Notes under the pieces: model-generated
Database searches by the model: none
What the model was told of the DNA's origin: nothing
The model's input: the letters and a program-made list of their open reading frames with translations, nothing else
Program-made: the position numbers and the translations under genes
Assembly (NCBI GenBank): GCA_947486505.1
Contig: CANKTT010000016.1
Location: 1 to 18,987 of the forward strand
Direction of reading: 5' to 3'
DNA: 18,987 nucleotides
From: Actinomycetota bacterium
GTDB lineage: Bacteria; Actinomycetota; Actinomycetes; S36-B12; UBA5976
In this document: in pieces, positions 1-7,492 of the stretch
How the letters are laid out: every line of letters starts with the position of its first letter
Position numbering within the stretch: position 1 is the stretch's first letter

Positions 1-842
1 AGCTTGAGAATCTCAGCTTCCATTTCAAGATCCCGATAACCGTTACCATCCGGGCCACCTTCAGTTGGCAATGAATCTAAATACTTTGTGCTGGCAAGCT
101 TTGAAACCTTCAGTGCGTACTCGGCACTAGTTCCACCTACGACTATCGCTAAGTGATACGGCGGGCAGGCTGAGGTTCCGATGAGTCGCAATTTCTCATC
201 CATAAACCGCAGGAAACTTTCTTGATTTAATACCGCTTTAGTTTCCTGATATAGGTAACTTTTGTTAGCACTGCCGCCACCTTTGGCAATGAACAACATT
301 TCATATGAGTTTTCATGACCTGGTTTGGTGTCTGAATAGATTTCGATCTGGGCTGGTAAGTTATCGCCAGTGTTTTTCTCGTCCCACATGTTTAGTGGGG
401 AAAGTTGTGAGTAACGAAGATTCAATTTCTGATATGCGTCATAGATTCCACGGCTAAGAGCAACTTCGTCTGGCCCGTCCGTCAAAATCTGTGACCCTCT
501 TTTAGCCGAAACGATCGCAGTTCCAGTGTCTTGGCACATTGGCAAAATGCCACCCGCAGCAATGTTGGCGTTTTTCATTAAGTCGATCGCGACGAATCTA
601 TCGTTTGGCGAAGCAGTTGGATCATCGATGATTTTCTTTAATTGCTCAAGGTGGCTAGTTCTCAAATAGTGCGAAATATCATGGATTGCTTCGTAAGCAA
701 CTTTCTCTAACACGCTTTCTTCAATGTTTAGAAATGTGCGCCCACCTAGCGAAGTGGTAGTTATTCCCTCAGTTGTAACCAAGCGATACTCGGGTTCATT
801 TTGCGCAAGCGGAAGGATTTCGGTGTAGTTAAACGAGCTCAT
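1..842 (-). CDS. fum: Fumarate hydratase class I (Fe-S), N-terminal 280 residues, partial
   Basis: Class I fumarase catalyses the reversible hydration of fumarate to malate in the TCA cycle, using an oxygen-sensitive [4Fe-4S] cluster in the cytoplasm. I translated this reading frame by hand. It begins [10 protein letters not shown] and stays open to the left edge of the window, giving 280 complete codons of a family usually about 550 residues long. The sequence shows [10 protein letters not shown] with Cys103 and [11 protein letters not shown] with Cys226, two of the three cluster ligands of FumA-type enzymes, plus the AKGGGSANK segment (186-194). The third cysteine and the C-terminal beta domain lie outside the window. 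The start ATG at 842 sits 6 nt behind a TAGGCT box with no Shine-Dalgarno, so leaderless translation is likely. The gene is divergent from the DUF4245 gene across 84 bases. The related alternative, L(+)-tartrate dehydratase, is less likely given the CQDTGTA context. Confidence 0.93.
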   Translation of the reverse strand, partial: MSSFNYTEILPLAQNEPEYRLVTTEGITTTSLGGRTFLNIEESVLEKVAYEAIHDISHYLRTSHLEQLKKIIDDPTASPNDRFVAIDLMKNANIAAGGILPMCQDTGTAIVSAKRGSQILTDGPDEVALSRGIYDAYQKLNLRYSQLSPLNMWDEKNTGDNLPAQIEIYSDTKPGHENSYEMLFIAKGGGSANKSYLYQETKAVLNQESFLRFMDEKLRLIGTSACPPYHLAIVVGGTSAEYALKVSKLASTKYLDSLPTEGGPDGNGYRDLEMEAEILK

Positions 843-848
843 ATGGTT

Positions 849-854
849 AGCCTA
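849..854 (-). promoter_or_regulatory. -10 box TAGGCT of the fumarase gene
   Basis: Read on the minus strand, TAGGCT is followed by AACCAT and then the ATG. This is the TANNNT plus 6 nt spacing typical of leaderless actinobacterial transcripts. No convincing -35 is seen: a TTGGAA lies only 14 nt upstream. Confidence 0.5.
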
Positions 855-877
855 ATCCGTTTTCACGTTTCCAACCG

Positions 878-906
878 TTGGGACCGTGCAAGAGCGAACT
901 TTTGAT
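878..906 (+). promoter_or_regulatory. Possible promoter of the DUF4245-xseB unit
   Basis: TTGGGA (878-883) is separated by 17 nt from TTTGAT (901-906). Each matches the sigma-70 consensus at four of six positions. It lies in the 84-base divergent gap and would leave a leader of about 14 nt before the ATG at 927. The match is weak. Confidence 0.25.
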
Positions 907-926
907 AAAGCAGGCAAAATAGAGTT

Positions 927-1472
927 ATGGCTAACAAAAAACCAAGAGGAAGAGAAACCGCTTGGGACATGGTGTTGTCGATGAGTGCCGTGATTGCAAC
1001 AGTTGGCGTAATCATGCTGTTGGCTTGGCGACCACAAGAAGAAGTAAAGCAGCAAGCAGACTACGAAACTGCTGTTGCCAGTGCGGTGATCGCACAAACC
1101 TGGCCAATTTCTATTCCAGAAACTGTGCCAGCTGGATATCAAGCAACTAGTGCGCGACTAGAGCCAGAGTCCTATGGTGACTCTGGTGATATTCGTTGGA
1201 TTTTAGGATTTCAAACAAGTGTTGGGGAATATGTTTCACTTTGGCAAAGTGATGGACCGGTAAGAACGGTAGTTTCAGCAGCGACTAACAATGCACCTTG
1301 CGAAGGCACTGAGACCATAAATGGGACGACTTGGCAGAAGTGCGAGATTTCTAAGCCATTAACTCGAGCATTTGTGAAGACTGAAGGTGACGTGACATCC
1401 ATTGTCTCTGGCACTGCGCAGTGGGATGAGTTATTGCAGTTCGCCGAATCATTAGTCCTAGCTAAACCATAG
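927..1472 (+). CDS. DUF4245 family single-pass membrane protein
   Basis: This 181-residue protein has one N-terminal membrane helix at about residues 15-34 (MVLSMSAVIATVGVIMLLAW), preceded by a basic cytoplasmic tail and followed by an extracytoplasmic domain of about 145 residues. The layout, with a 'DMVLS' helix start, a PAGY/TSAR segment and a GEYVSLWQS strand, matches my memory of the actinobacterial DUF4245 family. Its function is unknown. The family typically sits near fumarase, glpX and the exonuclease VII genes, as it does here next to fum and xseB; glpX is absent from this gap. The ATG at 927 has only a weak AGAG before it. The stop codon TAG forms the first three bases of the -10 box proposed for xseB. 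Confidence 0.8.
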   Translation: MANKKPRGRETAWDMVLSMSAVIATVGVIMLLAWRPQEEVKQQADYETAVASAVIAQTWPISIPETVPAGYQATSARLEPESYGDSGDIRWILGFQTSVGEYVSLWQSDGPVRTVVSAATNNAPCEGTETINGTTWQKCEISKPLTRAFVKTEGDVTSIVSGTAQWDELLQFAESLVLAKP

Positions 1473-1475
1473 AAT
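1470..1475 (+). promoter_or_regulatory. -10 box TAGAAT of xseB, overlapping an upstream stop codon
   Basis: TAGAAT is followed by 6 nt (CTAAAT) and the xseB ATG at 1482, the leaderless arrangement. Its first three bases are the stop codon of the DUF4245 gene. No Shine-Dalgarno precedes xseB, which supports an own promoter rather than reinitiation. Confidence 0.5.
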
Positions 1476-1481
1476 CTAAAT

Positions 1482-1697
1482 ATGGCTAAAGATCAATCTT
1501 CGGAAATCTCATACGAGGCAGCAAAATCGCAGTTAGACGAAATTGTTACCCGCCTCGAAGACAAAGATCTTCCACTTGATGACATGGTCACCTTGTGGGA
1601 GCAAGGTGAAAAACTTGCTGCAATATGTGAAGAGCGACTTGCGGGAGCTAAGGCCAGGCTCGAAGCGCTACGCCCAAGCCAGTCAGACGAAGACTAA
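1482..1697 (+). CDS. xseB: Exodeoxyribonuclease VII small subunit
   Basis: XseB binds several-fold to XseA in the exonuclease VII holoenzyme, which degrades single-stranded DNA from both ends in mismatch and damage repair in the cytoplasm. The 71-residue product has the family pattern throughout: SYEAAKSQLDEIVTRLED (10-27), LPLDDMVTLWEQGEKL (30-45) and a C-terminal helix around CEERLAGAKARLEAL. It is all helix and of normal family length. It starts 9 bases after the DUF4245 stop. Its stop TAA (1695-1697) overlaps by two bases the stop TAG of xseA on the opposite strand. In most bacteria xseA and xseB are co-directional, so the convergent arrangement here is unusual. Confidence 0.93.
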   Translation: MAKDQSSEISYEAAKSQLDEIVTRLEDKDLPLDDMVTLWEQGEKLAAICEERLAGAKARLEALRPSQSDED

Positions 1698-2917
1698 CTT
1701 TCCTCAACTCGAGTTACTAAGTCACCTTCAGCAAATTTAATCTGAATCACATCGCCGGCTTTTAAGTTAGCCGCGTTCTTAACAATCTTGTTTTTTGAGT
1801 TTCGGACAATTGAAAATCCACGTTCAAGAGTTCCCTGGGGAGACAGCGCGCGCAACGTTGCCTTGGAGCCATTCAAGTGAGCGCTCTCAAGGTCTATGAA
1901 GTTTTTCACCCTCGTATGCATTGCCGAACGTAATCCGGTGTTTTCACTCAGGCGTTGTGAAATCAATGTTGCGGGAGAAGCAAGAGCTGGTCGACTTCGG
2001 GTGAGTGCAAGTTGTTGTTCAAGTCGAGTGATCCCAGTTGAGACTAAAGTTTGAAGCCGGGCGCGAGCATTTCTAAGATCAGATATTTCCTGCAAAACAT
2101 CTGGAACAATTCTGCGAGCTGCATCCGTTGGTGTTGATGCTCGGTAATCTGCAACGTAATCAATAAGTGGCCTGTCTTCTTCGTGGCCAATAGCAGCAAC
2201 AACTGGGGTATCGATTCCAGCTACGACGCGAATCAATGACTCATCACTAAATGGCAACAGGTCTTCAAACGCGCCACCACCACGGGCAATAACGATTACA
2301 TCAATATCAGTAATTGCATCCAGTTCCGTCAACGCGGCACTTACTTGTCGAACACAATTAACGCCTTGGACCGCAACTTCGCGTACTTCAAATTGAACGT
2401 CTGGCCACCGGCGTTTGGCATTTTCAATTACATCGTGCATGGCATCGCTGGCTTGGCCACAAATCAAACCAATACGTCGTGGCAGGAAAGGTAGGGGCTT
2501 TTTTCGATCTTCATTAAACAGACCCTCAGCCGCCAATAGATTACGCAAAGCTTCAAGGCGGGCCATAAGTTCACCGATGCCAACTGCTCGCATTTGCAAA
2601 ACCTTGAACTGCAAAGATCCACGTTTAGCCCACCAGTCAGCCTTGACTTGAACTAAGACGCGACTACCTTGCTCGACGGTGGTTGCAAGGGAATCCATAA
2701 CTCCAGAAGCAACATAAAGAGACAATGAAACATCGCGATCGGTATCGCGCAGAGACAGATAAGTTAACCCTTTTCGTGGGTTAACTTCGGCAAGTTGGCC
2801 CTCAATCCAAATAGTTCCAAGCCGACCGATGTATTCGCCGATCATTGTGCTTACTGAGTGAACTGCCAATGGGGACTCAGGATCGAGGCCGGGCTTGCCT
2901 GGTTCTGTCTGGTCCAT
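1694..2917 (-). CDS. xseA: Exodeoxyribonuclease VII large subunit
   Basis: XseA is the catalytic subunit of exonuclease VII, a single-strand-specific exonuclease that cuts DNA into short oligonucleotides. At 407 residues it has normal family length. An N-terminal OB fold spans roughly residues 15-115 ([20 protein letters not shown], later LTYLSLRD). The catalytic core follows, with [19 protein letters not shown], the [17 protein letters not shown] block and the [16 protein letters not shown] block, then 'RASTPTDAA', a coiled-coil region, and a C-terminal [10 protein letters not shown] strand segment typical of the family. The ATG at 2917 is preceded on its strand by CACAAT and 6 nt, a weak leaderless promoter. 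It is divergent from ispH (60 bases) and convergent with xseB (overlapping stops). Confidence 0.96.
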   Translation of the reverse strand: MDQTEPGKPGLDPESPLAVHSVSTMIGEYIGRLGTIWIEGQLAEVNPRKGLTYLSLRDTDRDVSLSLYVASGVMDSLATTVEQGSRVLVQVKADWWAKRGSLQFKVLQMRAVGIGELMARLEALRNLLAAEGLFNEDRKKPLPFLPRRIGLICGQASDAMHDVIENAKRRWPDVQFEVREVAVQGVNCVRQVSAALTELDAITDIDVIVIARGGGAFEDLLPFSDESLIRVVAGIDTPVVAAIGHEEDRPLIDYVADYRASTPTDAARRIVPDVLQEISDLRNARARLQTLVSTGITRLEQQLALTRSRPALASPATLISQRLSENTGLRSAMHTRVKNFIDLESAHLNGSKATLRALSPQGTLERGFSIVRNSKNKIVKNAANLKAGDVIQIKFAEGDLVTRVEES

Positions 2918-2923
2918 GGATCT

Positions 2924-2929
2924 ATTGTG
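2924..2929 (-). promoter_or_regulatory. Weak -10-like box CACAAT before xseA
   Basis: On the minus strand CACAAT lies 6 nt before the xseA ATG, the same spacing as the stronger boxes in this window. It lacks the first T of TANNNT, so support comes mainly from position. Confidence 0.3.
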
Positions 2930-2965
2930 CCGAATGGCAGAAAGCGCAAAGGGCAGGCGCGGGCT

Positions 2966-2971
2966 TACGAT
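2966..2971 (+). promoter_or_regulatory. -10 box TACGAT of ispH
   Basis: TACGAT, then AGGACA, then GTG at 2978: leaderless spacing of 6 nt. The AGGA is too close to the GTG (2 nt) to act as a normal Shine-Dalgarno. The ten bases AGGACAGTGA recur exactly at the typA start. Confidence 0.5.
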
Positions 2972-2977
2972 AGGACA

Positions 2978-3943
2978 GTGAGCGAAACAACAAAAAAAGT
3001 CCTGTTAGCAAAGCCTCGCGGCTACTGTGCCGGTGTCGACCGAGCAGTCGTAACTGTTGAGAAGGCTTTGGCCGTGCATGGCGCCCCGATTTATGTCCGT
3101 AAGGAAATCGTTCACAACAAGTACGTGGTTACAGAGCTTGAAGCCAAGGGTGCGATTTTTGTAAATGAAACAGATGAAGTTCCAGAAGGAGCAACAGTTG
3201 TATTCAGCGCTCATGGCGTATCACCTGCTGTTCACGACGAAGCAGCACAACGGAATCTAAAAACCATTGACGCTACTTGCCCATTGGTAACAAAAGTTCA
3301 CTCGGAAGCGCGACGTTTCGCATCCGATGACTACCAAATTCTCTTCATTGGACACGAAGGCCATGAAGAAGTTGAAGGCACCATGGGTGAGGCGCCAGCT
3401 AATATGACGCTGGTTGACGGTCCGGCGCATGTCCAAGATATTGAGATCGACCCAACCCGACCAGTTGCTTGGCTTTCTCAAACAACGCTTTCTGTTGATG
3501 AAACTCTTGAAACCGTAGACCTACTGCGAGCCAAGTTTCCAAATCTTTTAGATCCACCAAGTGATGACATTTGCTATGCCACTCAGAATCGCCAAAAGGC
3601 TGTCAAAGAAATTTCGATGGCTTGCGACGTAATGCTGGTAGTAGGTTCAGCAAATTCATCTAACACCGTTCGTTTAGTTGATGTCGCCCTTGAGGCAGGT
3701 GCTAGAGCTGCCTACCGTGTAGATTTCGCCAAGGAAATCGACGAAGCTTGGTTAGTCGGAGCCCAAACCGTTGGATTAACCAGTGGTGCTTCTGTTCCAG
3801 AAATTTTAGTTAACGGTGTTTTGACTTGGTTAGCTGAACGAGGCTACACAGATGTTGAAGAAGTAGAGACGATTGAAGAACACTTGATTTTCGCTTTGCC
3901 ACCAGAGTTGCGACGCGACATCAAGGCTTCCGGCCGCGCCTAA
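2978..3943 (+). CDS. ispH: 4-hydroxy-3-methylbut-2-enyl diphosphate reductase
   Basis: IspH (LytB) carries out the last step of the methylerythritol phosphate pathway, reducing HMBPP to IPP and DMAPP with an Fe-S cluster in the cytoplasm. From the GTG at 2978 the product is 321 residues, normal for the family. The three cluster cysteines are Cys17 in [12 protein letters not shown], Cys101 in [11 protein letters not shown] and Cys199 in ICYATQNRQ. The active-site segment [11 protein letters not shown] contains Glu131, aligned with the proton-relay Glu of the E. coli enzyme. SQTTLS and GSANSSNT are also family motifs. The frame is open further upstream to an ATG at 2858, but those 40 codons run into xseA and precede the conserved start, so the GTG is preferred. 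A TACGAT box 6 nt before it supports this. The 3' end overlaps the convergent DUF6542-like gene by 23 bases. Confidence 0.96.
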   Translation: MSETTKKVLLAKPRGYCAGVDRAVVTVEKALAVHGAPIYVRKEIVHNKYVVTELEAKGAIFVNETDEVPEGATVVFSAHGVSPAVHDEAAQRNLKTIDATCPLVTKVHSEARRFASDDYQILFIGHEGHEEVEGTMGEAPANMTLVDGPAHVQDIEIDPTRPVAWLSQTTLSVDETLETVDLLRAKFPNLLDPPSDDICYATQNRQKAVKEISMACDVMLVVGSANSSNTVRLVDVALEAGARAAYRVDFAKEIDEAWLVGAQTVGLTSGASVPEILVNGVLTWLAERGYTDVEEVETIEEHLIFALPPELRRDIKASGRA

Positions 3944-4331
3944 AGATAGCAACGCTTGCACTTATTGCGGTAGCACCCAAGATCCACCAAGCGTGCATCG
4001 CAAGTCCATAAGCAAGATGTAAAACTTGTTCGCGCATAAATGAGCCGCCGCGCATTGGAGCCAGTTGGCCAGAAGTTAGCAGGGCAATCAGCCAAGCGAT
4101 TGGTACAACCCAAACTGCTGCTTGGTAATCGGTAACTCGAACCTTGATTGCGCCAATAAGTCCGACGACCACAAGGCCAATATTCGATACCATTCCAATT
4201 TCACCAGTGATCAAAATGTCCAGAGCCATCACAATTACCATCGCAACGCTCGCCAAAATAATGACGCCTTGATAGGTCCAACCTTTTTGATTTGGAGCGG
4301 CCGCTACTGGCTCAGTGGTCATGTTTGCCAT
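3921..4331 (-). CDS. Small multi-pass membrane protein, DUF6542-like
   Basis: This 136-residue protein has four predicted membrane helices at about 20-40 ([20 protein letters not shown]), 45-62, 72-88 and 106-128, with a basic C-terminus. The pattern of a short Thr/Pro/Ala-rich tail, the [17 protein letters not shown] helix and paired short helices resembles actinobacterial DUF6542 proteins. Position agrees with this: an uncharacterised gene lies between lytB2 and ychF on the opposite strand in M. tuberculosis (Rv1111c, from memory). No function can be assigned. The ATG at 4331 is chosen over the in-frame ATG at 4322 because a TACGTT box lies exactly 6 nt before it. Its 3' end overlaps ispH tail to tail by 23 bases. 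Confidence 0.8.
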   Translation of the reverse strand: MANMTTEPVAAAPNQKGWTYQGVIILASVAMVIVMALDILITGEIGMVSNIGLVVVGLIGAIKVRVTDYQAAVWVVPIAWLIALLTSGQLAPMRGGSFMREQVLHLAYGLAMHAWWILGATAISASVAIFRRGRKP

Positions 4332-4337
4332 GGATTA

Positions 4338-4343
4338 AACGTA
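4338..4343 (-). promoter_or_regulatory. -10 box TACGTT of the DUF6542-like gene
   Basis: On the minus strand TACGTT is followed by TAATCC and the ATG at 4331. The box and its 6-nt spacing decide the choice of start over the ATG at 4322. Confidence 0.5.
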
Positions 4344-4383
4344 TCGGGTCAAGGCCGAGTCTGTGAGAAGGTGAATCTACGGC

Positions 4384-4389
4384 TACGCT
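4384..4389 (+). promoter_or_regulatory. -10 box TACGCT of ychF
   Basis: TACGCT lies 8 nt before the ychF GTG. Transcription would begin at or within a base or two of the start codon. No Shine-Dalgarno is present. Confidence 0.42.
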
Positions 4390-4397
4390 TATGTGCC

Positions 4398-5471
4398 GTG
4401 GCCCTAACTATTGGAATCGTCGGATTACCTAACGTCGGAAAGTCGACTTTGTTCAATGCCTTGACGAAAAACAACGTCTTGGCAGCAAACTATCCGTTTG
4501 CCACGATCGAGCCGAATACTGGTGTGGTCGAAGTTCCTGATGCTCGCCTTCCAGTCCTGGCTCAAATCTTTAGCTCTGAACGAATCTTGCCTGCGACCGT
4601 TACTTTTGTTGACATTGCTGGAATTGTTCGCGGTGCAAGTGAAGGCGAAGGCCTTGGAAACAAGTTCTTGGCAAACATTCGCGAGTCAGAAGCGATTTGT
4701 CAGGTTATTCGCGCTTTCAAAGATCCAGATGTCGTTCACGTGGACGGTGCTATTTCGCCGAAAGATGATATCGAAACAATTAACACGGAATTGATTCTGG
4801 CTGACATGCAAACGCTAGAAAAAGCAATGCCGCGTCTACTTAAGGAATCGCGCTTAGATAAATCAAAAGCAGAGTCTTTGACTACGGCAGAAAAAGCGGT
4901 AGAGATTTTGAACTCAGGAAAAACTATTTTTGAATCGGGTCTTGACTATGAACCGATTCGCGAACTGTTTCTATTGACTGCAAAACCTTTTCTTTACGTC
5001 TTTAACTTAGATGAAGAAGAATTGACTGACGAGAGTTTGAAAAAAGAACTAAGTGCTCTAGTTGCACCAGTTGAAGCAGTCTTTATGAATGCAAAACTTG
5101 AAGCCGAACTAGGTGAGCTACCAGAAGACGAAGCTCTAGAACTTTTGCAGTCGGTAGGTCAGCAAGAGAGCGGCATTGCAATCTTGTCTCGAGTTGGATT
5201 TAAAACACTTGGCCTTCAAACTTACTTAACCGCTGGTCCAAAAGAATCCCGTGCTTGGACGATTCCAGTTGGTGCTACGGCTCCGGAAGCTGCTGGAGTT
5301 ATTCATACAGATTTTCAAAAAGGATTTATCAAAGCCGAGATCGTTGCGTTTGATGATTTAGTTTCTGCTGGGTCAGTAGCCGAAGCAAAGTCAAAAGGAA
5401 AAGTTCGGATGGAAGGCAAAGAGTACGTGATGTCCGATGGAGATGTTGTTGAATTCAGATTCAACGTTTAG
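4398..5471 (+). CDS. ychF: Redox-regulated ATPase YchF (OBG-family P-loop protein)
   Basis: YchF/OLA1 is a universal TRAFAC-class P-loop ATPase that associates with ribosomes and stress responses; its exact role is not settled. From the GTG at 4398 the product is 357 residues, the usual family length. It begins [17 protein letters not shown] with Walker [10 protein letters not shown] at 9-17. [10 protein letters not shown] (72-81) is the G3 region, and the G4 motif is NLDE (203-206). The NxxE form instead of NKxD is the family feature linked to ATP rather than GTP preference. A helical insert (about 130-195) and a C-terminal TGS domain (about 275-357) follow. The open frame continues upstream to 4122, but that part antisense-overlaps the DUF6542-like gene and precedes the conserved start. 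The stop codon lies in the loop of a strong hairpin. Confidence 0.96.
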   Translation: MALTIGIVGLPNVGKSTLFNALTKNNVLAANYPFATIEPNTGVVEVPDARLPVLAQIFSSERILPATVTFVDIAGIVRGASEGEGLGNKFLANIRESEAICQVIRAFKDPDVVHVDGAISPKDDIETINTELILADMQTLEKAMPRLLKESRLDKSKAESLTTAEKAVEILNSGKTIFESGLDYEPIRELFLLTAKPFLYVFNLDEEELTDESLKKELSALVAPVEAVFMNAKLEAELGELPEDEALELLQSVGQQESGIAILSRVGFKTLGLQTYLTAGPKESRAWTIPVGATAPEAAGVIHTDFQKGFIKAEIVAFDDLVSAGSVAEAKSKGKVRMEGKEYVMSDGDVVEFRFNV

Positions 5472-5489
5472 TTGCATCTGAATTCAACA
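5447..5489 (+). terminator. Strong hairpin spanning the ychF stop codon, possible terminator
   Basis: A perfect 14-bp stem (5447-5460 with 5476-5489) is extended by four inner pairs after a one-base mismatch, closing on a 5-nt loop. The ychF TAG is at 5469-5471, in and beside that loop. There is no run of T directly after the stem, so a classical intrinsic terminator is not proved. An mRNA 3' end or regulatory structure is equally possible. Confidence 0.5.
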
Positions 5490-5549
5490 TTAATCATGGT
5501 TGAATTTCTTTTGGTGCCAACGTTTAGTTGAATTTCGTGAGTATTCAAC
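5448..5549. repeat. Cluster of six GTTGAAT/ATTCAAC inverted repeats
   Basis: The heptamer GTTGAAT occurs at 5448, 5499 and 5527. Its complement ATTCAAC occurs at 5459, 5482 and 5543. The order is F R R F F R, allowing alternative hairpins 5448-5465, 5447-5489 and 5527-5549. A 13-bp direct repeat CAACGTTTAGTTG is found at 5462-5474 and 5518-5530. The cluster fills most of the 140-base gap between ychF and typA, the longest gap in the window. Confidence 0.75.
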
Positions 5550-5598
5550 GGACTTAATGCCAAGGTTTACTTGGTTCGTTTCCGTGCTATTTCCCAAC

Positions 5599-5604
5599 TA
5601 GAAT
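5599..5604 (+). promoter_or_regulatory. -10 box TAGAAT of typA
   Basis: TAGAAT is followed by AAGGACA and the typA GTG at 5612 (7 nt). Box, spacing and the AGGACAGTGA string parallel the ispH start. No clear -35 is visible 16-18 nt upstream. Confidence 0.5.
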
Positions 5605-5611
5605 AAGGACA

Positions 5612-7483
5612 GTGACCCAATCTGCTGTCCGCAACGACCTTCGAAATGTTGCCATTATTGCCCACGTTGACCATGGAAAAACCACGCTTGTAGATGCCAT
5701 GCTTTGGCAATCTGGCGCTTTCCGCGCAAACCAAGATGTAAATGACCGCGTCATGGATTCGATGGACCTAGAGCGCGAAAAGGGAATTACCATCCTGGCC
5801 AAGAACACCGCCGTTAGATACGTAGGTCCAGCTGCATCTGAAGGTGGAGTCACACTAAACATCATCGATACCCCAGGTCACGCTGACTTCGGTGGTGAAG
5901 TCGAGCGTGGGCTTGAAATGGTTGACGGCGTTGTCTTGCTAGTTGATGCCAGCGAAGGCCCACTACCTCAGACTCGATTCGTACTTCGTAAGGCGCTTCA
6001 AAAACGTCTGCCAGTAATTCTGCTGATTAATAAAGTTGATCGTCCAGACGCACGAATCGCTGAAGTTGTTGATGAAACTTATGAATTATTTTTTGATTTA
6101 GATGCGGACGAAGAACAAATTCAATTCCCAATTGTTTATGCTTCTGCAAAAGCCGGGCGTGCATCACTAACTCGACCTGTCGATGGCGGCATGCCCGATG
6201 AAGAAGATCTTGAACCGCTATTTGCAACATTGATTGGAAGCATTCCAGCTCCAACTTATGATCCGGAAGCGCCGCTTCAAGCACACGTAACAAATCTTGA
6301 CTCCTCGCCATACCTAGGACGCTTGGCGCTGTGTCGTGTTATTAACGGAAACATCAAAAAGGGACAGCAAGTCGCTTGGATGAAATCTGATGGCACAACT
6401 GAGCGCGGAAAAATTGTCGAACTTTTGATGACAGAGGCGCTAGATCGAGTACCAGTAGATTCAGCAGGACCTGGTGACATTATTGCGGTTTCTGGTTTTG
6501 AAACAATCACTATCGGCGAGACTTTGGCCGATCCAGAAAATCCAGTTGCGTTACCACTATTTGTAATCGATGAGCCATCAATCTCGATGACTATTGGCAT
6601 CAACAGTTCACCTCTTGCGGGTGAAACTGGAAGCAAAGTTACTGCCCGCTTACTCAAGACGCGTCTTGAGGCCGAACTTGTCGGTAACGTTTCGATTCGA
6701 GTTCTTGAGACTGAGCGACCAGATACCTGGGAAGTTCAAGGGCGTGGCGAACTTCAACTTGCAGTTCTTGTTGAGTTGATGCGCCGTGAAAAGTTTGAAA
6801 TGACTGTGGGTAAGCCGCAGGTTGTGACTAAGGAAATTGGCGGCAAAATCCACGAGCCGATGGAGCGTCTAACAATTGACGTTCCGGAAGATTACGTTGG
6901 CGTGGTAACTCAGCTTTTGGGCTTACGAAAAGGCCGCCTAGAACAAATGGTCAATCATGGAACTGGTTGGGTACGCATGGAATACATCGTTCCGGCGCGT
7001 GGCCTGATTGGCTTTAGAACCGAGTTTCTAACAGAAACTCGTGGAACTGGACTGATGCACCACATTTTCGAAAAGTACGAACCATGGTTTGGTGAGTTGC
7101 GCACTCGTCCATCTGGCTCACTTGTCTCGGATCGACGTGGCGCGGTTACTTCTTACGCTTGCTTTGGTTTGCAGGAGCGCGGAACTCTCTTTGTTAATCC
7201 GACGACTGAAGTATACGAAGGCATGATTGTTGGCGAGAATGCTCGCTCGGAAGACATGGACGTAAACGTAGTTCGGGAAAAGAAACTCACGAACGTTCGT
7301 TCGGCGACTGGTGATGAACTTGAGCGACTGATTCCTGCAAAGCAGTTAAGTCTTGAGCAGGCTTTGGAATTCTGCCGTGAAGACGAATGCGTTGAAGTAA
7401 CTCCAACTGCAGTTCGAATTCGTAAAGTTTTCCTAGCAAAAGTTGATCGTGATCGTAATCGAACGAAAGCGCGCAATAACTAG
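5612..7483 (+). CDS. typA: Ribosome-associated translational GTPase TypA/BipA
   Basis: TypA (BipA) is an EF-G-like GTPase that binds the 70S ribosome and helps 50S assembly and growth under cold and other stress. The 623-residue product has normal length. It carries G1 AHVDHGKTT (17-25), the G2 region EREKGITI (54-61), G3 DTPGH (86-90), G4 NKVD (140-143) and ASAKAG for G5. EF-G-like domains II, III and V follow, with [15 protein letters not shown] and [17 protein letters not shown] motifs, and then the BipA-specific C-terminal domain ([19 protein letters not shown]...). The GTG at 5612 gives the expected N-terminus [21 protein letters not shown] and lies 7 nt behind TAGAAT. SBP1 follows after 9 bases, so the two genes are probably co-transcribed. 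Confidence 0.97.
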   Translation: MTQSAVRNDLRNVAIIAHVDHGKTTLVDAMLWQSGAFRANQDVNDRVMDSMDLEREKGITILAKNTAVRYVGPAASEGGVTLNIIDTPGHADFGGEVERGLEMVDGVVLLVDASEGPLPQTRFVLRKALQKRLPVILLINKVDRPDARIAEVVDETYELFFDLDADEEQIQFPIVYASAKAGRASLTRPVDGGMPDEEDLEPLFATLIGSIPAPTYDPEAPLQAHVTNLDSSPYLGRLALCRVINGNIKKGQQVAWMKSDGTTERGKIVELLMTEALDRVPVDSAGPGDIIAVSGFETITIGETLADPENPVALPLFVIDEPSISMTIGINSSPLAGETGSKVTARLLKTRLEAELVGNVSIRVLETERPDTWEVQGRGELQLAVLVELMRREKFEMTVGKPQVVTKEIGGKIHEPMERLTIDVPEDYVGVVTQLLGLRKGRLEQMVNHGTGWVRMEYIVPARGLIGFRTEFLTETRGTGLMHHIFEKYEPWFGELRTRPSGSLVSDRRGAVTSYACFGLQERGTLFVNPTTEVYEGMIVGENARSEDMDVNVVREKKLTNVRSATGDELERLIPAKQLSLEQALEFCREDECVEVTPTAVRIRKVFLAKVDRDRNRTKARNN

Positions 7484-7492
7484 GACCGAAAC

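Noticed and set aside
920..925. TAGAGT as a leaderless -10 box for the DUF4245 gene
   Set aside because: It is only one base from the ATG, too close to place a transcription start at or before the start codon.
2858..2977. A 40-codon upstream extension of ispH from an ATG
   Set aside because: It lies antisense in the 5' end of xseA, lacks family similarity, and the GTG at 2978 fits IspH length and has a -10 box at the right distance.
3257..3481. Antisense and alternate-frame open frames within ispH, typA, the importer and peptidase genes
   Set aside because: They overlap genes with clear family motifs throughout, have no start signals, and show low-complexity composition expected of shadow frames.
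4122..4397. A 92-codon upstream extension of ychF
   Set aside because: It is antisense to the DUF6542-like gene, and YchF proteins begin at the [16 protein letters not shown] segment, which starts at 4398.
5447..5611. Riboswitch or mobile repeat element between ychF and typA
   Set aside because: No known riboswitch core is recognisable, and no target-site duplication or transposase is present. The repeats are reported as an unexplained cluster instead.
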